A stretch of 64,000 nt of DNA from Stentor coeruleus (GCA_001970955.1 MPUH01000013.1:62001-126000), one strand, 5' to 3'; shown: positions 25,101 to 35,531, numbered from the stretch's first letter. The notes: generated from the sequence alone by a model not told the origin. Made by a program: numbers and translations.

Positions 25101-25324
25101 TGTGTATTTCACTTATAGTATTTTATGAAGAAGTTAGCCATATATGGTTAATTAATACAATTATCAGTCTTATTATTGACTTGTTATTTACATCATTTGT
25201 TAAAGTTTTTATAAATGTGTTTGTTATACCGAAATTATTGGAGATAAGGAATAAATACAAGGAAAAAAAGATTAAAGAAGAGCATCAATCAATAGACTCA
25301 GAAGATATGCAAATAGTTAGTTAG
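16181..25324 (+). CDS. Polycystin-1/REJ-like receptor, module-expanded paralogue
   Basis: ATG 16181 begins a signal peptide (MFYLWYLLQLSTVLS). Thirteen 15-nt introns end at 16270, 17185, 17488, 17794, 18103, 18424, 18733, 19288, 19597, 20062, 20371, 20692 and 21001. With introns and contig duplicates removed the product is about 2,940 residues. Order: N-terminal domain; about 12 Ig-like modules (pattern S-L-x-P...G...F-N/E-N-L...G-x-Y); one remnant Cys-rich repeat; PKD/REJ-like ectodomain; GPS (nt 24070-24180, ending CACNHLSYFS); one helix, a linker, then about four helices. Compared with the paralogue at 7564-14316 it has lost the block of EGF-like repeats and gained modules. NST and DST tracts sit in two modules. 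A surface adhesion or mechanosensory role is inference from polycystin-1 family knowledge. Confidence 0.85.
18989..19069 (+). repeat. AATTCAACA x9 tract encoding Asn-Ser-Thr
   Basis: Nine near-perfect 9-nt units encode (NST)n, flanked on the left (about 18880-18988) by degenerate NST/NAT units. Every unit is a potential N-glycosylation sequon in the predicted ectodomain. The tract lies in the variable loop of a 102-residue module. Confidence 0.92.
19727..19834 (+). repeat. GATTCAACA x12 tract encoding Asp-Ser-Thr
   Basis: Twelve 9-nt units (one is GATTCAGCA) encode (DST)n, followed by degenerate units to about 19858. The tract occupies the same loop as the NST tract, one repeat unit downstream. 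Its unit differs from AATTCAACA by one base, which changes Asn to Asp and removes the sequon. Confidence 0.92.
21214..21331. repeat. 59-bp tandem duplicate without N
   Basis: 21214-21272 is repeated exactly at 21273-21331. The 59-nt offset breaks the receptor frame after a run of CAT codons, and deleting one copy rejoins the two frames. It behaves like the N-flanked join artefacts, although a real duplication cannot be excluded. Confidence 0.85.
24962..25123. repeat. 72-bp duplicate around N25051, imperfect join
   Basis: 24962-25033 recurs at 25052-25123. The first copy is followed by 17 nt (25034-25050) that the second lacks. Joining 25050 directly to 25121 restores the frame and gives SICIFVNNFYEEVSHIW, which aligns without gaps to SIGMFALHFPQGVSHMW in the paralogue. 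The right-hand contig end therefore seems to be misassembled. Confidence 0.85.
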
Positions 25325-25786
25325 ATTAGATAATAAGGATTATTTAGTTTTTAATTAGGTTGGATAACAATTTTTATTGTAATTTTTGAGTTGAAAATGA
25401 TCCCATTGCATATGTAGAAATTAAAATAAAATAACACAAATTTTATCAGCTTTTGGAATTTACGGCATTTTCTGTTGAAGTACTCACATGCTTTATTAGA
25501 TTTTCCTCACAATTAAACCAAGTTTTCAATTTCTAAGTCTTTGGGTTTTAGTATATTAAAAGTTTTTCAAATCTACAGCATGAAAATTATGTGCTTGGAT
25601 TGAAGATATTTTTTCTGAAGATTCCAGATGATGTTTTTTATGGCAAATCAAAATCATGTATTTCCTTCTAAAATTTCAACAAAAAATTCATTAATACACT
25701 AAATCTTGTTAATATATAATAATCACTTAAAAATATTCTAACTATAAATCAAGGAGTATTATAAATAACTAATATAAAGCTAATTC
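25325..25786. other. Convergent intergenic region
   Basis: No gene is supported. The 12 nt directly after the stop (ATTAGATAATAA, 25325-25336) are identical to those after the stop of the paralogue at 7564. Confidence 0.5.
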
Positions 25787-28700
25787 TTATTTACTAATAT
25801 CTGATTCTCTTTCACCAGATATCGAACTGTCTTGGTTTTTAAAAGTGCTTTGTGCCACACTGATTTCTTTATACTTGATTGGCTCAACAACATCTTTTTT
25901 AGCTATATATTTCACTATAGCAGTATAGATTCCTTCAAGAATTAGATGAAAAATAGAAAATATCCCAAAGTTTATATTCCATTTAGAAGCGAAGGCCTGA
26001 CAATTTATTGATGATATAAAAAATACTGAGACAATGCTAAAAGATCCTAAAATTCCCCATATAATATATCGGAGTATACGTTTTTTTCTTGAAAGATCAG
26101 CGGAAATATTTAATAAAAACAGTGGGATTGTTATAAACTGGAGAAATGATAGAGATAAAGCTCCTATTTGCATATCTTTTCGGCTATATCCTTTATACTC
26201 AGCTGATGTTTTTGGTTCAGACATATAGAAAATACTTTGCACTAGACCTATCAAACCTAGAAGGACCAACATATTAATAAAATTTTGTATTAGACAAACA
26301 ACTCTCTGACTTTTTTCAATATTTGCTACAATCCCTGTAAGTGGATATAGTTTATAAAATTTATGAGCATTTTTACATATTTCAGTATTATCCTCAAAAG
26401 ACCTCAACCAGAAAAGCGCACAAGCTCCAAAACTACCAATAACAAGGACAATAACAGCAGGTCCACTTCCAATATCGCATTTCTCAACTTCAGCTATTCT
26501 AACTTTCATCCCAACATTTAAATCTATAGCAATTTCCCCATCATCTATCTTAACAATTTCACACCCTTCATAATTTCCCCTATCATAAAAACACGCATAT
26601 TGTCTCTCTTTCGAATAATTCCCAAACATTGCAACCCTTATAGGTTTTCCATAACTATAATGATCTAAATATGGATTTCCAAGGATCATAGTATAGTTTT
26701 CATAAACCCCACAAGGTGTTATTTTAATAAAAACTTCATCTAAAGGGGTTTTTAACACAAAGTAGCACACAATTTCCTTTAACTCAAGATTGTTATAAGA
26801 AAAATCTATAATCATCGATGAAGTATTTATAGTAGTAATATTAAAAGTTTTAGAAAAGCATTTTCTAATAAAAACTTCATATGACAAATTCAAATTAAAC
26901 TCCAAAATATCAGGCATATCATTTTTTAAAATTATATCACTTATAATTTCAAACAAATCTAAAACAGGATCTTGGTCAACTATTTTAAACAACACATCAA
27001 AAACTTCTAATAAACTCCAAATCTGAGATCTAGTGATTTCATTTGTAAACTTCTTTAAAATATTATAGAAAACTTTTACAATCTCCATTGCAGATTTTTT
27101 GTTTATATACGGGCTTTCAATAAGTTTATTACATGTTGAATAGAAAACATCGATATCTGGAGTTCTTTTATTAGAAAAATAGTATAAAAATTTTGAAACT
27201 AGGATTTCAGTCTCATCTTGACTGATATTTTTTTGCATATATTTTATAATAGCCGAAGGGATATTTTCTATATTCCTTACTTCCTTATAAAAATCATCTA
27301 AACCATAAACTGAGTATGAAATATTTGTTTCTGCAATAGATATATCATAGTAATGGATTTCACATTCATACTTACTGCAAACCCTAGCTACGATACTTTT
27401 AAAGTTTTCTAAAGGGATTATATAAAAAAAAGGCCAATAAGATTCAAAACTGGTCCAAAATATGTTATCGTCCATATTTTCTATACCAAAACGATAACTC
27501 ACTAACTCTCCAGTACTTGTGCAATTCAAATTTGCAATAAAAAAGACCCCATTTTTTATTTGATGCAAAATTTTAGAACACTTAGGCAATGACTCCCTTT
27601 GAACTAAAGTACTTGCAATTCTATTAGAAGTATCATTTAAAATCAAAAGAGTCATTGAATACACTTGGCCGGGAAAAAGAATTCCTTTATTTAATTCCAT
27701 ATATGGAAAGGATAAACGAAGTGCTGATTGAAGGCGTGGGGCAAAATGCCATACAAATTTCGAATTTTGTGGAGCGAATATAGTCGGGAGAATTTTATAA
27801 TCTGAATTTTTATATTGGAAACTGCTAAATGATGGGATTTCCATGCTAAAACTACAAGAGTTGTCTATTTGTAACTCAAGAAAAGCTTTTGATTTATGAT
27901 ATTGGGTTTGAACTTCTAATGTGAAATAATAGATTGATTTGTTTTTAAGGTTTTCTTTAGGAATTATAATTGTTGGGGTTGTGGCATTTGTTAAAAGAAT
28001 CTGGTTTTTGGTGTTATAACAAGGGTTTTTACCTTCAGAACAAGACCAAAAGTAACTAACTTGGGTGTTAGGTTTGAAATTTTGTAGATCAGCAGAGATG
28101 TTGAGGTTTTCTATTGAGCAAAATACCCCATTCCATCTATTGAAGATAATTGAAATTTCATTTGCTAGAATTTTTACTTTGGATGTTGCTGAACCTTTTA
28201 AGTTATCTGCATAAACATGAATTTATTTGCTAGAATTTTTACTTTGGATGTTGCTGAACCTTTAAAGTTATCTGCATAAACATGAACTTGGAAGATATAT
28301 TCTCCAGGGTCTAAGGTATTTTGGTCTATAAATAAAATTTCTGATGATGGGTTTTTTATTTTAAAGTTTGAGGATTTTGAGATGATTTCCCATTTGTAGG
28401 TATAGCTTGATGATGAATTACATGATTTCAGAACGTAAGCTGTTAGATCAAAGGGTTCAGAAATTGTAGTACGAATTTCTGGTCCTGGGAGGATTGCTAC
28501 ATTGAGTGATGGGTCACTAGTAACATTTATAGCCTTGGTCTCTATAGCAAAAGTCCCAAAAACAAAATTAGTTACCGTAATTGTAACTTTCAATATTTCA
28601 GGGACAATCATTTTTCTAGGTAGTATCAAAATCGACGAATTTTGTAATTTTGCCGCATCCCTCAACTGATCACTAGAAGTATCCAAAACCCAACTATATA

Positions 28701-31092
28701 CTTCATCTTCTTTTTTAAGTAAATTATATATAAAAACATCTTCTTCCTGACAACTTAAACTAATAACCTCAGGGGCAAAAAGAATAATTTCCGGTTTAAT
28801 CAAGTATTCATAATTTTTTTCTATATAAACAACAATTTCTTCATTATTCACATAACATCTATCAAACACAGGCCCAACATTTTTTCCTAACAAAATCTCA
28901 GTATTTTCAGGGTAAAAATAGTCTTTTGCTGTAATCAAAATACTATAACTGCTTTCCCATATACACCCAGAAACTTGATTTTCTACACTTTCTGATAAAG
29001 TTATTAAATCTAAACAATCATCAATATAACTGTATTTTATACTATAATCAAAACTCAATCTAATCCCTTTATAATTTTTTGTATATTCCCCAGTAACTTC
29101 ATTAGCATAAAAATTATTGATACAAACTTCACAATATTTATCGATTTTTATATAAGAATCATCACAAACACAAACATTTTCTTCAAAGTGAGAGTTTTTC
29201 GTACATTCAAAACATTTGCCTGATGTATCATAGTTTATACATAATATGTCTAATATAATTACAGTTGTTTGATAAATATCGACATTTGAATCATCTTGGT
29301 CTGTAAATGCAATAAAATTTATTATACCAGTTGAAATACCTGTTAAAGGGAAATATGCCAAACCTGTTGATGTGTTTTTTTCATATTCACCTTCAAAAAT
29401 CATTTCGGAAATATTTAATGAAACCATTACAGGATTTGTATATAAATTATTCTCATTGTCAAAAATACTAACTGTAACATTAAAAGTTTCATTTATAAAA
29501 TAATAACATTCTTCAGTGGTTATGATAATTTTATAAACTTTTTTTACTGAGGACAATATAATATTTTGACTTTCGCCTGGCCAAGAAATGTTACATTTTG
29601 CAATGATTTTATATGAACCTTCTGATGGTATTTGTAAAGATGTGAATACTGCTTGTCCAGAAGTTGAATTCTGAATTAATGTTCCTGAAAGTATTCCATT
29701 TGGATAAAGGGCTAAGGTTATTAGATGTGATCCATAAGTATAAGGTAATAACCCATCTTGATTTTTATATAAGTTTACTTGTAAGGTAAAACTATTATTA
29801 CAAAATATAGGCTATATATAAAATACTGGATTTGTGATGAAATTTATTATAAGATAAGCACGGTTTATTATAATCATTTGTGATTTAGTTGTCAGTATGC
29901 TTGCACAAAGAACTTGCATTATATAAACTCCTTCTGAATTTAGAGAAAATTTATCATTGATTTGTCCATCATCTAAAATACTTGTAAAATTGTTTATTAT
30001 TGAATCATAAGAAAATATTGATATTGTTAGAATAAAGTCGGAAATATGAATTTTTTCATCTTGTTTATAGAGTTCTATTAAGACGTTTATAGGTTCAAAG
30101 ATTATGAAATTTGTTGATGGAGAAGAGGAGTGGTCGGTGAAGGTTATGCGGAAGTATTTTTTTTGGGTTTGAGAAATGGAAATGTTTGTTGAAATGCTTG
30201 TGAAAAGAGTTGGGGTAAATGCGTAGAGTTGATATGTCCCTGGAGAACTTATGGATATGTTTGAGAAAATTGTCCTACCTTGGAAAGTTGGCCTTTTTGT
30301 AATTCCCCCGAGGCTAGCCTCGGGGCTTATAAACAACGAAATTATATAATTCCCATCAGTCACAATTTCATCCCAAGAGTTCCGAACTGTCACTGAAACC
30401 TGAAACTCTTCAATAGTAAAATACTCCTAAATAACTTGTACTTTATCCTCAATCTCAATATTCAAAAAATCAATCATGTTTCCTATAACACTAACCCCAA
30501 CCCATCCTACAAAATACTCATTTCCCTTAATACAAACTCCTAAAATCACTTTTTCACCAGTACTAAACAGAGTAATCTCATAAGTATCATCTTCTTCTCG
30601 TTTGATCCAAGATATTTTTTCCCCATTAGCTTCTTCAATAACAAAATAGCATTTTTCTTCATCTTCATCATCGAATTTTACCTTATTTGTCACAATAAAA
30701 GTTTCATTAGTTAAAACTTGAGTTTTCGAAGCCTCTAAGAAAATTTCATTGCATAAATCCCCAGTTTTTACTATAAAAAGCTCAGAATGCCCTGGTTTAA
30801 AATTATGTGCTGATGCTATAAGTGTATAGGATCCTTGACAATAAACTTGTGCTTGGAAATTATAAGTGCCGTTTTTTAAAGTAAAAGACCAATCTGAAGT
30901 CTCAAAAGTTTGACAAGGGAAAAGATAAAGATGAACTTTTGCTTGAGAATTTGCCAATAAATCCCCGGAAGAACTGTAGGCTGAAATTGTCCCTTTAAGA
31001 GAATGATTTTGATCCTGTATGGAAAATACATAGATAAAAGTATCGAACTTGAGGTTATTAGCTGAACATAATGCTAAGAAGATTATGATCAT
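25787..31092 (-). CDS. Polycystin-1/REJ-like protein, diverged third paralogue
   Basis: ATG 31092 starts a short hydrophobic signal (MIIIFLALCSA). Introns are 30427-30441 and 29812-29826; a frame-neutral candidate ending CAG is 31015-31029. After removing a 65-bp tandem duplicate (28161-28290) the frame is continuous and the protein is about 1,730 residues. Order: N-terminal domain related to the other two copies, three or four Ig-like modules, one Cys-rich stretch (nt about 29230-29100), a PKD/REJ-like region, a degenerate GPS-like segment lacking the C-x-C-N-H core, one helix, then about four helices ending in a short Ser-rich tail. It lies tail-to-tail with the module-expanded copy. The family is clear from the shared architecture; function is inferred only. 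Confidence 0.8.
28161..28290. repeat. 65-bp tandem duplicate without N
   Basis: 28161-28225 recurs at 28226-28290 with about one or two mismatches. The offset splits the receptor-like gene into two apparent frames, and one copy must be removed for the protein to read through the segment KVKILANEI. It is probably an unmerged contig overlap. Confidence 0.82.
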
Positions 31093-31772
31093 AATTAGTA
31101 TATGAGGTTGATTTTGTAATTTTAATGGAATGAGAAATTTTATTAGAAAAAAACAAGCTTTTATTGAATTATTTTTTTCAAAATTGGTTTAAAAGATCAA
31201 AGTTGGTAGTTGTATAAGATTACTTATGTTAGGTGTGAGGTTTTTTTGGTTAAGGGTTTAAAATTAATATTTTGGTTAGCTGATTTGATGCATATAAAAT
31301 AGAAATTTAGAGTATTCATCCAATAATTGTGTGTGAATTTCATATGATTTTCAATAATAAAAATCCTAATTTCATACAAAACTCTTAAAAGCCTTCTATA
31401 TAAATTTGATCTATAAACATTATCAAGGCTTAACTTATTATAAAATCAATTATCCCAATGATCATAGTTGGTATTCTTAATATTTACTAGCTTAATATTT
31501 CTATAATTCTTATTTAAAATACCATTAAGTCATGATATAATTACTATCATGACATTAAACACTTAGCTTCTAATTTTTCCTAAATACTCACTTCTCTTTC
31601 TATATATACACCCATAATAATTTAATTGATTCAAATAATTAAACCGAATTTCAAGTAAAATAAAATATTATCTTTACAATCCTAATACTAATTTCTACTG
31701 AAGCTCTTGGACTATATAATCTCATTACCACTCTTATATTATCTCAATAAATATTTTAAGATAGTTAGTTAA
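31093..31772. promoter_or_regulatory. Intergenic region upstream of receptor-like gene
   Basis: The first 200 nt are C-poor on the plus strand, the usual 5' flank of a minus-strand gene. The rest is AT-rich with nothing recognised. Confidence 0.45.
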
Positions 31773-32291
31773 CTAGTTCTTATAGTTAGCCCAAATGCCG
31801 AAGCATGAAAGACCTATGGCAGCGGATGTCACAAATCTGAAAAACCCGAAGTGGGTCTTTGGGAATTGCTGAACTAATAACTTGTGGGTTCCATTGCAAA
31901 AGGGAGCATTTGCAGATTGCTTGCAGTTGCAAAGCTTATAATACCCACTCTTGTCGACATTGAAAATAATTGGTCTATTCCTTGTCATCTGGAAGTGACA
32001 CTTGTGGTCGCAAAAAGGTTCATTCCAGCTAGCCCCACATGAGCACCACTTATATACTTTGCCTTGTTCTAAGAAGATGTTAATTGGAATAAACCCAGCT
32101 CTGTATGGTAGCGTTGGAGGACGCCACTTACCCTCTGGATAGTGATAATCTTCAGGAATAGGGAGTACCTTTTGATGAGGGAAGTCAGTAACGTCTGTAG
32201 GCTTTAATTCCTTCCTAGGAGGAGGAGGTTGAAGTATTTCTGGTTTTGGCACCAGAGGATCTTGTCTCCAGTCATAATTGCACTCAGACAT
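31773..32291 (-). CDS. CISD3: CISD3-like protein with two CDGSH-type iron-sulfur motifs
   Basis: A 172-residue protein. The core aligns with mitochondrial CISD3 (Miner2), which carries two 2Fe-2S clusters. Motif 1 is GKVYKWCSCGASWNEPFCD followed by HKCH; motif 2 is CNCKQSANAPFCNGTH. The canonical pattern is C-x-C-x2-S/T-x3-P-x-C-D-G-S/A/T-H. Motif 2 fits with Asn for Asp. Motif 1 has one extra residue between CD and the His ligand. The N-terminal 75 residues are Pro-rich and may include a targeting sequence, and there is a short hydrophobic segment near the C-terminus (SAAIGLSCFGIWA) that CISD3 lacks. Redox or iron-sulfur transfer in mitochondria is the known family role. ATG 32291 is the only start. 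Confidence 0.85.
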   Translation of the reverse strand: MSECNYDWRQDPLVPKPEILQPPPPRKELKPTDVTDFPHQKVLPIPEDYHYPEGKWRPPTLPYRAGFIPINIFLEQGKVYKWCSCGASWNEPFCDHKCHFQMTRNRPIIFNVDKSGYYKLCNCKQSANAPFCNGTHKLLVQQFPKTHFGFFRFVTSAAIGLSCFGIWANYKN

Positions 32292-33079
32292 TTATATTAT
32301 GCAGACTATAAATTTTAAACCTTTCTGATATATATATTGAAAAAAGAATCTTCTAATCTATTGTAAGGTATTTAGGGAAATTCATGCTTGATTTAGGTTT
32401 TGGAAAGTTTTAGTTAAAGATTTGTTGGTTTTGATGAGAATTTAGGTAAGAGTTTTGGAGGATATTGAGAATATTGGGTATTTTTAAGAATTATTAGGTA
32501 ATTGGGGATGATTTTTGTGGTTGGAGGAGCAATTGAGGTTTTTGAGGGGTTTTGGATTAGAAATTTGCTTTTTTTTGGATTGTGAAGATAGAGAATAAGG
32601 TTTGGGTTTTGATGATAAATAATTTTTGGAAGGGTATGGGTTGTGAAAGGATTATGGTGGAAAAAAAAATGTGTAGATTATGGTAATGATCTTTTTTGGT
32701 AAATGAATATAACAAAAAGATAATACTGGATATAAAAACCATTAATCACTACTGAACCAATATTAAAAATCTTCATGCTATATGACAACTTTTCTTAAAA
32801 TAATAATCATAAACAATATACAAAACTTCATTGCCTAATATGTTTTTGCGTCTATAAAATCAAGAATTTACCCAAAACTTCATCTTCCTATATTTTTTCA
32901 ACACTAAAAAATCTTCAAGAAAAGTTAAAAACATAATTTCTAAGTCAAAAAATACAGTTGATAAAAAAAATATCCTATCAAAAGATCTGATTTTCTTCAT
33001 GAGAGCCCATTTTTAAACAATATTTTTTTAAGTTTTGTTGTATTTCATACTAACATCGTAATTATCCTAAGATTTTTTT
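32292..33079. promoter_or_regulatory. 5' flank of the CISD3-like gene and downstream spacer
   Basis: The left 350 nt are strikingly C-poor on the plus strand, matching a minus-strand 5' flank. A 61-codon Phe/Ile-rich frame at 32557-32742 (minus) falls inside this flank and is not called. Confidence 0.5.
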
Positions 33080-33445
33080 TTATGTTTTGCATATATACCC
33101 TACTGCTACAGTGAATGATATCATGCAAGATAAGGCTTTAAATGATAAATTTGATAGCATTTTATCAAAAGCTATAGCAAGAGATGTGCTTGTAAGAGTT
33201 GTTTTTGAAGCTTGCTTATATGGGTCTCTTTCCATACAAATCCGCCATTTCAAACATTGTATTTCTGAGATTGGTACAGGGTTATCACATTTGTTTAATC
33301 GGAAATGGGTTCGGCAGGTTTCGATTTCTTCGCTGATTTCATCTGCGCGCTTGTATTTTATTGCTTGAACGTCTTGATAAGCAATACTAAAAGAAAATAC
33401 TAGGAATAAACCTACACATATTAATACATATTCTTTTGTACTCAT
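33080..33445 (-). CDS. Brr6/Brl1-like nuclear envelope protein
   Basis: A 121-residue protein with an N-terminal helix (residues about 5-22), a luminal-type Cys-rich segment and a second hydrophobic segment near the C-terminus (about 99-117). The segment has the Brr6/Brl1 signature of four spaced cysteines: C-x8-C-x11-C-x4-C, reading CRTHFRLNKC, then IQCLKWRICMERDPY. In yeast Brl1 and Brr6 form two disulfides between two membrane helices and act in nuclear pore insertion into the nuclear envelope. The size, the paired helices and the W-x-x-C-M-x-R-D-P core all fit. The start is ATG 33445, and the stop comes just after the second helix. Confidence 0.8.
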   Translation of the reverse strand: MSTKEYVLICVGLFLVFSFSIAYQDVQAIKYKRADEISEEIETCRTHFRLNKCDNPVPISEIQCLKWRICMERDPYKQASKTTLTSTSLAIAFDKMLSNLSFKALSCMISFTVAVGYICKT

Positions 33446-33899
33446 ATTTATTTGTAAAAATTGACACTTGAACTATTAAAATTCTCTTTTCCAGCTTAGA
33501 TCATAAAATATTATCTGTTAATTAATAATTTCTAGTATTTTCTTACCTTTTTCATATTAAAATCTACTTTAATAGGGTTATAAATAGATTCAATTGATAT
33601 TGGTTTAAGATTTAAGTTATTTTATGAGTTTATAAGATTTTGGTAGTTTTTGAATTGACTTCATTTACAAAATTTTGTTTTGAAGTTTCATTTAAATACT
33701 TATATCAGTTAATATGCTAATTTTTTAGTGTTAATCCTGAAAATGATTTTTTAAAATATCAGAGATGTTGAAATAAATTCTCTTATATAAATTTTTTTCA
33801 GGTCAAGATTTAAAAATAATATAGAAAATTTCAAGTCAATTTAATATATTAGAAGTTTTAAACTATTATATGCTATTTTGAAAAGTATATTAAATGCTA
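33446..33899. other. Intergenic spacer
   Basis: AT-rich and C-poor on the plus strand near 33446-33800, consistent with the 5' flank of the minus-strand Brr6-like gene. Nothing else was seen. Confidence 0.4.
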
Positions 33900-35087
33900 A
33901 ATTAAATCTGATAATGGGTCTTTAGAAGATGATGATTGAGGTTTTTATACTCTGGAGCTTCAAATGGATTACTTGCTCTTGAAACCTACGTAGGTGCAGG
34001 TTTTGACCCAAATAAGTTATCAAAATTATTACCGCTGGTGTAAATACTTTATTCTCTTTGCATTATCTTATTTTTATATAAAAATAATCATTAAAAAAAC
34101 TGCCGCTAGGGACAAAATAATTACCTGGTTGCTGTGAAGGTTTAGCCACAAAAGGATTTTTTTTTTGTTATCAGGGACAGCACTTTCTATAGACTAGCTC
34201 ATAGGGTCAAGATTACTTTTAACTGGAGCTATNTAACTGGAGCTATTCTCATACTAGCCATCATAGAATTCATCCTAGTCATATATGGATTCATCATCAT
34301 CCTAGACCAGATCCTATCATATTAGGATTACCTCCTTCTTGTAACTGATTAAAAGCTTCCATAATCAAATCAGTCTTATTTTTCTCATTAGAAGTTATTG
34401 GGAAGAAATTACTTTGCTTTTGAAGTTTAGATACATGAGATATAGGATCCATAATAAGTGTGTTGTTTTTTTCTTCTTCAACTTTTTTTTTATGTTCTCT
34501 TTCAAACTGTTCTAAAATTTTCTCTGATCTTCTAATTCTTGAGTACTTATACCTAAATCTAAGCTAATATCTTTTCTTCTCATATTTTAGATCTTCCTAA
34601 ATATCCTTCATATGGTTGATCTCTGATACAATCTTTCATAGAATTTAAAGTTTCTTTTGGCCTTATGATAATCATAGGTGCAGTAAGGCCTGAATATGGG
34701 AGAATCTCAAACATTTAAAAAAACTACTCCATCATTCTTGAGCAGATTTCAAATTTTTGATATAATTCCAAGACAATTTCTACATGATTTCTTTCTGAAT
34801 TGTTAAAAAGGTCAATTGCTCTATTCATAAGCAAAGAAGCACTTTTATATAAACTTGATGAGTTTTTTAAAACTAAAAAAAAGCATTTTGAGTTAGTCTA
34901 AGATATAGTTTCTTAATGCCTGATGATACATTGAGGACCCAATTTTGACTAAAGCTTCTAATTGATTAATCATATGACTCATTTCTTTTATCGCATCAGT
35001 ACTTCTTATTTTCCCCACAACACATGCTTTTTCACTATCTTCTATATTCATAATTGATTCTTTTCTAGAGAAACTTCCATCTTTCAT
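33900..35087 (-). pseudogene. AP180/CALM-like ANTH gene remnant with in-frame UAA/UAG
   Basis: From ATG 35087 down to about 33,900 the minus strand codes for ANTH-domain sequence (MINQLEALVKIGSSMYHQAL; LELYQKFEICSRMME) and then a tail with clathrin-adaptor motifs (NPFVAKPSQQ, FDNLFGS, SNPFEAPEY). Spacing and residues match the last helices of AP180/CALM. The frame is interrupted by at least nine UAA/UAG codons (34893, 34724, 34715, 34564, 34302, 34275, 34254, 34194 and 33986, left ends) and by about five one-base frame changes, mostly at homopolymers. None of the nine is UGA and none ends a 15-nt GT...TAG intron. Either it is a decayed host copy, or it comes from a ciliate reading UAR as Gln with poor base quality. 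The family assignment is fairly firm; the status is open. N34233 lies inside it. Confidence 0.6.
34220..34246. repeat. 13-bp direct duplicate flanking N34233
   Basis: TAACTGGAGCTAT occurs at 34220-34232 and again at 34234-34246 with N between. It is the shortest of the contig-join duplicates and lies within the ANTH remnant. Confidence 0.85.
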
Positions 35088-35531
35088 TTTGATATACAAA
35101 TAGTAAATTTGAATGAATTATTATGAGCATTACCATTTTATATTAAAATTTGAAAGAAATTTTAGGTTTTTGATGTTTTGAAGCCTTTATGATTGTATTG
35201 AAGGTGCTTAAGTGAATATTATATTGTAAAAGTTTGAAGTCCTGAGTTTTTATACATGATACTGATTAATTTTATTATTTATCTATAAAGGATTTTGAAC
35301 TAGCATTTATCTCTCAGTTTAAAAATATTTTATAAAGCAATTAACACCACATTCAAACTCCTTAATCATAATAAACCCTTTAACTATATAATTTTTTTTT
35401 CAAAATCATATTCTTAAATTATTTCCACAAAATCTCTGATCTTTAATCTCTACTATCCTCCTACATACATTCCTCTACAAAAACAAGTCCATCCTATCTC
35501 ATCAGTACTTTAAAATAAATCTTTTTATAAT
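35088..35531. promoter_or_regulatory. Divergent spacer before the nucleotide-sugar transporter
   Basis: 35330-35531 is G-poor and pyrimidine/A-rich, a typical plus-strand 5' flank for the next gene. 35088-35330 is C-poor on the plus strand. Read with UAR as Gln, the minus strand just upstream of 35087 continues with residues resembling the ANTH F-I-x-x-Y-x-x-Y-I/L element, but this is uncertain. Confidence 0.45.
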
